Part shown: piece after piece, positions 55,530 to 64,000 of the stretch
How positions within the stretch are numbered: position 1 is the first letter of the stretch
How the letters are laid out: every line of letters begins with the position of its first letter
Origin: Selaginella moellendorffii
Taxonomy: Eukaryota > Streptophyta > Lycopodiopsida > Selaginellales > Selaginellaceae
Direction: 5' to 3'
NCBI RefSeq assembly: GCF_000143415.4
Contig: NW_003314287.1
Span: 62,001 to 126,000 of the forward strand
DNA: 64,000 nt
The notes under the pieces: generated by a model
Database searches by the model: none
What the model saw: only the letters and a program-made list of their open reading frames with translations
Told to the model about the DNA's origin: nothing
Program-made: the position numbers and the translations under genes

Positions 55530-57204
55530 TTTTTTATTTCGATGACCGTTGAAATAGGTTTTTGGAGGCGGAATTAAAATGTAGATAATCTAATTTTATA
55601 CCTTACAACCTTGAACAATTAATTTTAGGTCGAAAATGGTAATGATAACCACTTTATTGCTTGTGCTTAACTAAGAACACACACAAACAAATGGGGGAGA
55701 AGATCATTTGGAAAGTTTTCAAAGATGATTATATGTTGTACCTTGGTCACCCCAAAACCTCACTTGGACTAATCATAAGCATATAGAATATTGCTTCTCC
55801 AAGTGGAGGTCCTCCTAGCATCACTCATAAATATCATATAATCATTGACTACAGCTCCACTGGGAAAAGAATTATCACAAATAGTTGGAAATTTTTTTGA
55901 CTAGAATCCAGAGCTAATCCCAGTCACCACCACTGATCATCATCTCAAGAACACAGTGTTTAGTTTCAAAGATTCCAAAGATGTGTTAAATTTTTAACTA
56001 TCAAAGCACAAATAAAAGTGTATCTATTTAGATAATAAGCGCATAATAATAAGTATAACAAAATTTTATTCTTCGCTCAAAATTTCAATTATGGAAAAAT
56101 TACTCTATAATACCTAATATTTTTTAATAGCACTATAGAATCTTTAATAATGTTTTTTTTTGTTATGTGTGTAAATACACAATGTTTTAACATGCTCTAT
56201 TTGAGTGAAATATTATAATTCCAACTTCACAATGCTATAGATGGCATGGTTCTACCAACAAGGAAAATCTAATGTACTATCAAAGTTTATTTATTATCCA
56301 TCAACTTTTCTTGTAAAGGGTGATTCTTATGTTTTTGAATTTTTCTCAGGTTCTTTACAGCTTAGATCAAGATGCTCCACCACCTCCTAGTAGTGATCGA
56401 GAATAGTTTGAGACAATCATGTGCCACTACTCAAGCCTCGTCTACTATCATAATTTTCTTGTGCATCGTGGTGAGGTAGATTTTATTCCAATTGTCAAGC
56501 TTGGACATATTGTCCTCACCTTATGGCAATGACTCATCCCTATTGCCTTTTTTTCATCCTTTCTCCCTCATTGCATCCCGATGTGCTTCATATGCTTTCT
56601 TCTTCACCTGCTAAGTACCACACAGCATGTTACCTGACACCCACCATCTAACAAAAACGTTGCGTAAAGCAGTGTCAAAGCTGTCCGATCCCTTGTTACC
56701 AATGTAGACACAGTAGGATCGGAGTGGAGAGACAGTGGGTAATCACGTGGAAACATTTGTTTTCTCTTTTCATTGTGGGAACATATGTTTTTTTAGGGAA
56801 GGCTGAGTAGCACTGGGATGTGGTGCAATTTGTTCCTGATACTCTATTTTCTTTTATCTATAACAAGTCTAGCTCCTCTGTTTATGTAAATTGAAACCAT
56901 TACCTTATTGTTAAATGCCCAACTTGCATTTATATTTTCCACACTATTAGACTTTCATACGCAGATCATAACCACCATTCTGGGTGATTCAACAATAGCC
57001 ACACTGACAAGTAGATCTAGAACAATAGCTTGATCTCATTCAAGAGATACACAAGGCCGTCTGGAGCTAGTCCCCTTGCCACTGACTGTAAAAACATCTA
57101 TCTTTATATATGATATACATTATGATATTAATTACAGATTATTCTAATCTATATAACTTCACTTATTTATGTTGAGTCTACATCTTGATGAGCTTTGATA
57201 TACA
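55530..57204. other. AT-rich spacer
   Basis: No gene supported. Mostly A+T-rich with scattered short open frames; some stretches (56340-56530) read like old transposon coding sequence but no motif can be named. Confidence 0.35.
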
Positions 57205-57528
57205 GCTACTAAATTTTAAGATTATTAAAAAAGAAATTAAAATTTCGTTAAAAGTGTAACACTATCAAAAAGATCTCTAGTATAAAAAATATATATGACC
57301 ACTATATCAAACTATAAAAGTGTGACAAAGTATGCATTCTATTCCATATCTTAGGATTCAATAATTAACATTAAACTTAGTATGTCTATGGTTGTTAAAA
57401 TGTGTGTAGGGAAACTACTTTATAACCAAAAAAGATCATATATTTTTTTTACTAGAGATCTTTTTGATAGTGTTACACTTTTAACTAATTTTTAATTTCT
57501 TTTTTAATAATCTTGAAATTTAGTTAGC
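57205..57528. mobile_element. MITE-like inverted-repeat element
   Basis: Arms of about 90 bp (57205-57295 and 57437-57528) are inverted copies of each other. Both contain AGATTATTAAAAAAGAAATTAAAA and AAAAGTGTAACACTATCAAAAAGATCTCTAGTA in opposite directions, around a 140-bp loop. ACA lies on both outer edges. There is no coding content. The right edge abuts the copia relic exactly. Confidence 0.75.
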
Positions 57529-57793
57529 ACAATTGCCATGTCAAAAAAATCCAGTGTTTCACTCCAGGACAAAACACATTGATATCCAACATCACTTTGT
57601 TTGGGAGACAACAGATGGTGAAATCAACTCAATCTACACACCAACGCACAATCAGGTAGCACATATTTTCACAAAGGCACTTGGAGAATCCAAGTTTTTC
57701 AAGCTCAGACATAAGTTCAATCCAAGTTTTTCAAGCTTAAACATAAGTTCAGAGTCCGAGCTTGAAGGTCAAGTTGGTTGCTATTTGTATTAG
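57529..57793 (+). mobile_element. Ty1/copia RNase H C-terminal relic
   Basis: The frame reads KNPVFHSRTKHIDIQHHFV, then YTPTHNQVAHIFTKALGESKF. This is the highly conserved end of copia RNase H (normally NPVFHARTKHIEI..HF and PT..Q.ADIFTKAL). A duplicated PSFSSL/FFKL-type stretch follows. No other copia domain is attached. Confidence 0.9.
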
Positions 57794-57920
57794 GTTTTGT
57801 CAGTGTTTTATATACAAGTTTCTTGTTTCTTGTGTTGAGCTGAAGCTCTGCCTTTCTCGTTTCACTCCCGGATGCGAACTCCAGCCCGTGGTTGAACTTT
57901 TTGACGAGTTCTACTTGATA

Positions 57921-58500
57921 ATGGCAGCGGCCTTAGCACCTCTCGGAAGCCTTTCCATCCCAGGTAGAGTCTTCTTATGAATGTTTCCACTAGACAGCTC
58001 AGTGTTTGTTTATTTTTTCTAGACAAGCACCACATGAGCGAATGGGAGCGAGACGTAAAGCAACTGCGTGCTGCATTCGAGAAACTCGAGGATGTGGTTG
58101 CGGAAGCTGTGTCGTTGCGTCAAAAGCTACCAGAGGCGTCGGAGCCGCTGCTGAGTTCGATCTTTCGCTGCACAGAGGTAGACAAACAAACGCGAACCCG
58201 AAGCTATGTTCTTGTAAAAGTTCTCAGCTGATCATTGTTTTCCTTTGCCAGGGAGTAGCATCATCATCAGCGCCCTTGCTCTCATACAGGGACCGAGAGA
58301 GGGTAGCGGAAAAGCTGTTTACCTCGCAGAGCGTGAGCGAGACGTGGGAGGAGAGCCTGCAAATGGGCAACTTCTTAAACGGGCTCTGCAGGGACGTGCT
58401 CCTGCCTTGCTACGAGAAGGAAGCGGTGGTGGTGGCAGCAAGAACAAGACCAAAAGGAGATCCAGCTCGCCCATCTACATGTTTAGATCCCGTTGGTAGT
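57921..58500 (+). CDS. Unrecognised multi-exon gene
   Basis: The ATG at 57921 begins a 43-bp exon (to 57963). It joins in phase to 58023-58177 (DKHHMSEWERDVKQLRAAFE, EDVVAEAVSLRQKL: helical, heptad-like) and then to 58252 onward (GVASSSAPLLSYRDRERVAE, ETWEESLQMGNFLNGLCRDV, LLPCYEKEAVV). Both introns have GT-AG borders (59 and 74 bp). The third exon has no confident 3' border. A further short open piece (58653-58760, AAGLYKAMQEPVENGLSEEA) ending at a GTACGT donor may belong to it but does not join in frame. I do not recognise the family; the gene may be truncated. Confidence 0.5.
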
Positions 58501-59195
58501 GTCACAGTTTTAACAATAGTGGTCACTATTTTTGTGTGGTCAATTATAACAATGTCGGATGGTAAACTTCTACGCGGGTGATAAAATGTGGATTCAATGA
58601 CAAAATTCTGCTGATTTATCTATAGTTTCTTCAAGGGCCTTGAACTTTCGCAATGTTCGCGGCTGGTTTGTACAAGGCTATGCAGGAACCCGTGGAGAAT
58701 GGCCTCTCTGAAGAAGCCGTGAAAAGTCTGGCTAACTTCTACCGAGGCGTTATCGAAAGGTACGTTGCGAACTGGATATGGACAGCCTTGCTAACTTGCA
58801 AACTTCTAAGGAGGGGATGCTTGGTCCAGATTAACAAGAAAACCTCGCTTTTGACAAAGCTAGTCTTTGTTTGCAACTTCACCTTGATTCTGGAGATCAA
58901 AAAGTTATTATGTTAGATTTTGAAAATAATGGCCTTGGGAATCCCTTACTTTTCTTTCCTTTGTTGCCGGTGGTGTTCTTCCTGCTTTTCCGTTGCTATT
59001 GATAATTCCCGGTGATCCTAATGAAATGCCTCGAGATTTTCTCGCTCTGCTTGGCAACGATGCCGACTGGAAGGGCGTGGCAGCAGCAGTGCCAAGGAAA
59101 AACAGGAGGGGTGATATCTCCGTTTCCAGAGCAGGAGAAGCCTAGAAAAAACCTTTCGAGTGACTGCAGCGTTGAGTTTATCAAGCATGAGGTAT
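58501..59195. other. Downstream of the unrecognised gene
   Basis: Holds the possible extra exon at 58653-58760. The remainder shows no supported gene. Confidence 0.3.
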
Positions 59196-59678
59196 TTATA
59201 GTGTTTCTAAATCACTTTCAATGCCTTCCTTCCACTGCTTAAGCGGCGGCCTCAAATCCTCCAGCGACGAAATCCCTTCGAGCAGCGGCAGTAGCTTGAT
59301 CAAATTCTTCTCGCGCTCTTCCTCCTCCATGCTCCACTCCGAAAAGGGCACAACCGCCAAGCCATTCTCCTCATTGCCCGCAAACGCGAGTGGATTGTCG
59401 TCTATGGCCACCACTCTTCTCAAATCCTTTCCCAAAATCTCCAGCGGCTTGGTGCCCCGGACGCAAGAATCATTGTAGAGGCGGCGCGCGACATTCACTT
59501 TGAGAATGTGGTCGATGATCCGATCCGCGCGCTCCCGGTTGCCGGATGTGAACACGACGATCTCGTAGAGCTTGCTTACTCTGGCCAGGAATTCATCCAG
59601 CCCCGGCCGCTTGGTCGCCCTTCCACATACCAGCGTGTTGTCGATGTCCAGCACAAGCGTCGGCTTGGAGCTCTCCAT
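59196..59678 (-). CDS. HAD-superfamily phosphatase, FCP1/NIF-like, paralogue of the 6.2-kb gene
   Basis: An uninterrupted 160-aa frame runs from the ATG at 59678. LDIDNTLVCGRATKRPGLDE carries the nucleophile Asp and the TLV turn, FTSGNRERADRIIDHIL the second motif, and RVVAIDDNPLAFAG the metal-binding DD. The protein aligns without gaps to the phosphatase at 6175-6708 for about 145 residues and then ends in a short SDLETL tail. It is on the same strand as its paralogue, 53 kb away. Aspartyl-phosphate phosphatases of this type act on phosphoproteins; the target is unknown. The start lies 74 bp from the divergent kinase-like frame at 59753. Confidence 0.87.
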   Translation of the reverse strand: MESSKPTLVLDIDNTLVCGRATKRPGLDEFLARVSKLYEIVVFTSGNRERADRIIDHILKVNVARRLYNDSCVRGTKPLEILGKDLRRVVAIDDNPLAFAGNEENGLAVVPFSEWSMEEEEREKNLIKLLPLLEGISSLEDLRPPLKQWKEGIESDLETL

Positions 59679-59752
59679 ACCGCTACCCTAAAAATTTAAG
59701 CCTTGATTCTAGGGCATATCCGTTTTTCTTCTTCCTCTTGAGAGCTTTGGCA
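59679..59752. promoter_or_regulatory. Very short divergent intergenic region
   Basis: 74 bp separate the start codons of the minus-strand phosphatase (59678) and the plus-strand frame at 59753. It contains a CT-rich stretch (TTTTTCTTCTTCCTCTTG) on the plus strand. If both genes are transcribed, it must serve as a shared promoter or lie inside overlapping leaders. Confidence 0.45.
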
Positions 59753-60085
59753 ATGGCAAAGGCGCAGGTTTTGGGAGCTGGAAAGTACGGAACCGTGTAC
59801 GCCGCAGGAGAATCGATGGCGCTCAAGGTCGGAAAGGCGGTGGCGGCCTTGGATTACGAGTATTCCACTCTCGAAAAGATTTCGCTAGCTTGGAGCGCCA
59901 AACAAGATCGGGGAGTCTCGGTACCGCGGCCGCTGGGTGTTTTCGTGTCGGCAGAGAATTTCGCGACGGCGGAGGGCGGGCAGGCTTTGATCCAGGGAGA
60001 AATCGTCGCCGACAAGGATGAGCCGTGTTTTCTCATGGACCGCGTATTTCCGTTGCCTGTTGGGACGCTGGCGCTGAGGGTTTGA
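59753..60085 (+). CDS. Kinase-fold-like / DUF3669-like protein, probably truncated
   Basis: The 110-aa frame from the ATG at 59753 starts with a glycine-loop pattern (VLGAGKYGTVYAAGESMALKVGK; Lys in the VAIK-like position). Later it has ACCFLMDRVFPLP-like sequence (EPCFLMDRVFPLPVG), a hallmark of the DUF3669 family found in fungi and plants. It stops at TGA 60083. In a shifted frame, reading continues as PPKICKLYLCGREFPIMDPS up to about 60196, so a one-base shift has probably cut a longer protein. No catalytic loop is present. Function unknown. Confidence 0.5.
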   Translation: MAKAQVLGAGKYGTVYAAGESMALKVGKAVAALDYEYSTLEKISLAWSAKQDRGVSVPRPLGVFVSAENFATAEGGQALIQGEIVADKDEPCFLMDRVFPLPVGTLALRV

Positions 60086-60405
60086 CGACTGGGCCGCCCA
60101 AGATTTGCAAGCTCTACCTCTGCGGACGCGAGTTTCCGATAATGGATCCAAGCCCGCGCTCTAAGTACGGGTTCGCTAGCGCGCAAGGTTCTTGAACGGG
60201 TTCTCGAGCGTTCCAAGTGATTTTTAGGGTTCTAACGGACACTTAGAGGTGAGATAAGCCACTTGACACTGAGAAAAATTCATAGTTTCGAAACTTCGAA
60301 CTGGCAATGTAGAAATTGTGTATAGCTCGCTAGAAGAAATCTCCACTAATATCCGGAATGAAAAATTCATAGCTTTGGAACTTCGCGTTTTCCCGACGAT
60401 TCCTG

Positions 60406-62071
60406 TTAACTTGCCACTGCTGGCGACGGCCCGTTTGCGTGATTTGGAGCGTTATTGTTGTTGGAGCTGCTGCTGTTGCTGTAGTAGCCTCTACCGCGAC
60501 GATTTCCTCCACTTCCATAGTAGCTATTGCGTTGGTAGTAGCCACTCTGATCGTAGTACTGACCACCACCGTTCCCTGCGTTACCACCGCCTCGGTTACC
60601 ATTTGCCGGTGCGTAGTTACCGCCGCCGCGATAGCCTCTACCGCCACCACGGCCACGTCCACGAGGATAGTTAGCACCACCGCCACCGCCAACGTTACCA
60701 CCGCCGCCGCCACGGTTTCCTCTAAACTTCTGCTGGAATCCTTGTTGCGGTTGATGTTGGCGAGGAGTGGTTTCATCGGGTTGTCGTTGGTCCTCGGCTG
60801 GCTGGGCTTCCTCGTGAGGCAAGCTCTTGATTGGATTCACGTCCAGCTAGAAAAACCATAAATCTCAGCCTCTAAAACATGAAAGATGAAGCTAAACCTG
60901 AAAGGCCTCGGAATTGGCCCCGGAGCTGTCGGAGACGTTTTCGGTGGGAGCATCGCCATTCACGTAGTGTTCCTGAGGGACCTGAAAGTTATGCGAACTA
61001 TAAGCTTCCAAGGTTGAAAACTTTACCCCAAGCTCGGGTCCAAACTGTCCCACTGCGATCTCTGATGTTACAGTCTGCAGCTCAGGCGTCATGGTGAAGT
61101 ACTCGGTCGCCAATATCCTGTTTAGTCTGTCTCGCAGCTCAGTGTCTATGAGAAAAACAAGAACAAAGTTAAGGAAAAACACGAAGAGAAAAACACGAGA
61201 GCCAGTGGATACATGTCACGTTGAGGATGTTGGCATCGATGATCGCGTCCGAGTTGAGCAGCCAGTGTCTCGCATGAGCGATACAGGCCTGGAGAGCGTC
61301 CCGGTGCGATAGCGTCGTGTTTGGCGGCCGAGAAGTCATGAGCGATCCAAACGCAGCCAGGGCGTCCAAGTCGGCGTCGGTGAGATGCGAAGTGGAATCA
61401 TCGGTGACGAGATCGTAGGACAGGCACGAAACTCTCTCGTGGTACTTGACAGTCCGCATGAACGAGTGAGCCTCCCCCTGGGACTGGACGTCGAAGAGAA
61501 GCGCAAAGTAGAGGAGCTGGATGAGCTCCAGCATGAGATGCTCGTCCACAGCAACGCTGCCACTGTCAACCGGAACTTCGATCTTCTCGTTCTCCTCGGT
61601 AGCAGCAGCGGGAGTAGCAGTAGCAGCAGCGGCAAAGGCAGGATCACCACCACCACCACCAACATTGTCAGCCTCGCCACTACCAGCATTCTCCAGGTTT
61701 TCATTGCTGGCCTCCTCCGACTCGGTTCTGGCCTCCTCCAAGTTCTCGCTGGAAGCCACTCCAGAAACTTGCTCCTCCTTGGCAGCAATCCATTCCTTCT
61801 CCTTCTCGGCAATCTCCTCCCTCACCGCGACGAGCAAAGGTTGCCGGAGGCGATCATACTCCTCCATCAGCGTCAGCACCTGGACCTTGCTCTTGAGAAC
61901 ATCCTCCTGCTCCTTGTTGATAGCCTTGCCTTTCTCCTTGGCCTCCTCGAGCTGGACGATTCGATTGTACTTCTTCTTCAGCGCTCGCAGCCGCTTGTTC
62001 ATCATCGTCAACACCGGCCCATCCTTTCCACAGCTCGAATCCTCCACACCACTTACATCTAGAGCTGCCAT
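60406..62071 (-). CDS. Caprin-like RGG-box RNA-binding protein, four exons
   Basis: Exons 62071-61213, 61145-61027, 60981-60898 and 60846-60406 join in phase to 500 aa. The N-terminus MNKRLRALKKKYNRIVQLEE followed by NKEQEDVL and LRQPLL matches the HR1 coiled-coil start of animal Caprin-1 and its plant glycine-rich homologues. A Glu/Ala-rich low-complexity middle follows, then a helical domain (HLMLELIQLLYFALLFDVQS, LTDADLDALAAFGSLM, LNRILATEYF). The C-terminal 145 aa is rich in RGG, RGRG and YRGG, with Asn/Ser runs. Such proteins bind mRNA and join stress or mRNP granules in the cytoplasm. The exon 1 donor is T|GTATCC, giving NVTYTELRDR across the junction. Head-to-tail with the PABN gene upstream. 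Confidence 0.82.
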
Positions 62072-62702
62072 CTCTCTCTCTCCCTCCCCCTTTTACTTTT
62101 CCTTCTACAAACTAAGAAAAGACCTCGTTAGAATGGAAGAACCTCACAGCTCACAGCTCCATCTCCTCTCTCGAGATTTCGCTCGCTCGCTCGCTCGCCC
62201 GCCCTAAATCGAAGACCAGACCTTCCAAACAGTGGCGAAAGCGAGGAGAATCCGCGCGCCGAGCTCGCGCCGAGAGCCGCGCCCTTGCAATGCCGCCGCT
62301 CTCGCACAGAGGATGAGGAACGACGGAACCCTAAAAATTTGTGACGCCCAATTTTTTGGAGGGGGGGATATACCCGAATCATCCTAATTCGCTTAGCTCG
62401 TGTGGTTATCAAAGAATATTCATCGCATCGTATTTACACAGGCAAGCCACAGGGGAAAAAATTCAAGCAAGAAATAAAAATCACGAACCTCTGTGATGTA
62501 AAACTTGAGCTTGAGCTGGGCTTGCTTCTCCCGCCAGTTTTTTTTTACTCAGTTTTTTTCTCTCGGTTTTTCTTTGTTTTTCTTCTTTTTTTTGCCAGTT
62601 TTTTTTCTCCAATACATATTTTTTTCATCTTTTTTCTTTCCTATCGATTATCCTTTTTTTTCCTAGTACCTGCTTTCGAGCAACAATGGAGAGATAAATA
62701 GA

Positions 62703-63762
62703 TCAATAGTAAGGCCTGTATCGCATGGGCCTCCGGAATCGAGGAACTTTTCTGGAGATCACAGAAGCAAGGGCGTGAGTGATAGATCGAGCAAAGGTTT
62801 GCAACTACGTACCCAAAGCCGTAAGGATATGGATAGGATGGGTAAGGCATGTAAGGCCTTCTCGGGAAGTAAGGCATGTAAGGAGCTCCAAAGCCGCCAC
62901 GGCCGCGGTGCTGCTTGAGTCCAGGAACATTAGTCCGCTTAGCAGCAACCTGTGAACAATCCGAGTGAGTAAAAGGAGATACCAAAACACCGACGGAAAT
63001 CCTTGCCTTGATAGGCCGACCGTGAAGCTCTGATTCGTTTAGTATGAGAGCGTTCTGGACAGCTTCGACTTCCAGGAACTCGACATAGGCAAATCTGTAA
63101 GCAGAGAAACGATCATCAGCATTAGAACCGGCACAGGGAAACGTTTTTGCGAAGATTTACCCCTTGGGCTGTCCGAACTTGTCAGTTAGAATAGTAACCC
63201 GGTTAACAGTGCCACAGGATTGAAAGTGTTGTTGGACTTCCTCTGGTGTGCACGAATAATCCACCTAAGAACATACCACTCACTAAGTTCCAAGGCAACG
63301 AGAAGAGAAGAAAAGAAGACTTACGTTTCCAACATACACCGAGCGAGCATCGGCTTCTTCCTTGCTCGCTTGTTGGGCAGCAGCAGCCGGATCTACAAAC
63401 ACACAAACACAAGAACACAAAATAAGCGACACAAAATCCACGAAGTTACACCAAGTTTGATCGAAAAATCTCACCTTGCCCAGCGCCCATTTCTTTCTCG
63501 ACCTTGGCTTGCATATCACGCAATGCAGCGGCCTCGTCCTCCATTTCCTTGAGGCGTTTCTTCATCTCTTCCAGCTCCTGGAACAATCGCAATGAGCAAT
63601 CGATTCATCCATACCCTAGGAAGGCGCTGAGCTTACCGTGGAGGTGGGATCGTCGCCGCCCGCATCGTCGCCTTGGTCGCCCTCGAGATCGCCCTCCACT
63701 TCCTCTGGAATCTCGCCGCCATAGACCTCGTGCTCGTCCTCCACTCCATGTGTCGCCTCCAT
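62703..63762 (-). CDS. PABN-like: Nuclear poly(A)-binding protein (PABPN1/PABN type), seven exons
   Basis: Exons 63762-63637, 63577-63475, 63392-63325, 63264-63161, 63094-63007, 62949-62813 and 62751-62703 splice in phase to 224 aa. An acidic N-terminus is followed by a coiled coil ([20 protein letters not shown]) and one RRM with [20 protein letters not shown] (RNP2) and GFAYVEF (RNP1). An Arg/Tyr/Pro-rich tail ([29 protein letters not shown]) is typical of PABPN1, which coats nascent poly(A), stimulates poly(A) polymerase and limits tail length in the nucleus. The length and order match plant PABN1-3. The intron after exon 5 has a GC donor (AAG then GCAAGG), forced by the reading frame. All introns are 55-68 bp except the first (59) and last (61) which are similar. 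Confidence 0.95.
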
Positions 63763-63909
63763 TGCCCTAGCCCTTTAGCTCACTGTCTGCTTCTAGGGTT
63801 ATATAAGCTACTTTACTTTCATTTGCTCTTGCATCGCAGCCGTCCATTCCCCCCACACATCTACAACCGTTGGATGCTTTTCATTTCTCTGGAAGAACCC
63901 TAAATTGCT

Positions 63910-64000
63910 ATGGATATTGGCGCTCGTGGGAACGAGCTCATCGCTGGCGCTGCAAATCGAGGTAGGGATTGCGGCCAGCGCGACCAGCGATCGCAAGCTG
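63910..64000 (+). CDS. Possible start of a rightward gene, cut by the window edge
   Basis: An ATG at 63910 opens a frame to the window end (MDIGARGNELIAGAANRG...). A GTAGGG at 63963 could be a donor. It lies 147 bp from the divergent PABN start. Too short to identify. Confidence 0.25.
   Translation, partial: MDIGARGNELIAGAANRGRDCGQRDQRSQA

Overview
The window reads as nuclear DNA of a land plant, most probably a lycophyte of the Selaginella type. The genes include alpha-expansins, a B-box/CCT regulator, a PLS-type pentatricopeptide-repeat (PPR) gene, a nuclear poly(A)-binding protein and a Caprin-like RGG protein. They are compact and GC-rich, with introns mostly of 50-110 bp and consensus GT-AG borders (two are GC-AG). 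They lie in islands between AT-rich blocks of decayed LTR retrotransposons. The organism assignment is inference from gene style; no marker gene was compared.

Layout. 1-6.8 kb: two alpha-expansins, tail to tail, then an FCP1/NIF-like HAD phosphatase on the minus strand. 6.9-9.5 kb: decayed copies of a PPR-associated segment that is better preserved near 20-22 kb. 9.5-19.1 kb: a nest of Ty3/gypsy family 'G1' pol fragments in both orientations. One is split by an LTR-bounded element without recognisable pol (9787-14540), and another carries a complete TRIM element (16613-17290) with a 5-bp target duplication. 20-22.4 kb: a frameshifted PPR pseudogene. 24.1-28.9 kb: an adaptin-mu exon relic and two facing, damaged genes resembling Crinkler/RHS-type P-loop NTPase effectors. 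The second has lost its NTPase core at a 408-bp repeat. 30.4-35.4 kb: a dense island with an alpha/beta hydrolase, an NTF2/SnoaL-like protein, an NAD(P)-binding Rossmann protein and a CONSTANS-like B-box protein.

36.5-49.1 kb: a second repeat block. It holds a full-length 6.0-kb gypsy element 'G2' (target duplication TAAAC), a related solo LTR (target duplication ATTTA) with a G-box cluster, TRIM fragments, and another G1 copy. 49.8-55.5 kb: two unrecognised ORFs, an intact two-hotdog acyl-CoA thioesterase, then a cluster of gene debris (AMP-binding enzyme, thioesterase C-terminus, pyruvate phosphate dikinase piece). 57-64 kb: a MITE-like hairpin and copia relic, an unrecognised multi-exon gene, a second HAD phosphatase paralogous to the one at 6.2 kb, a kinase-like fragment 74 bp away in divergent orientation, the Caprin-like RGG gene and the PABPN1-type gene.

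The genes do not form a single pathway. The expansins act in the wall, the B-box protein in transcription, and the Caprin-like and PABN proteins in mRNA handling. The unusual content is the Crinkler-like pair, the TRIM and solo-LTR insertions with clear target-site evidence, an inversion inside one LTR of G2, and the debris cluster beside the thioesterase gene.
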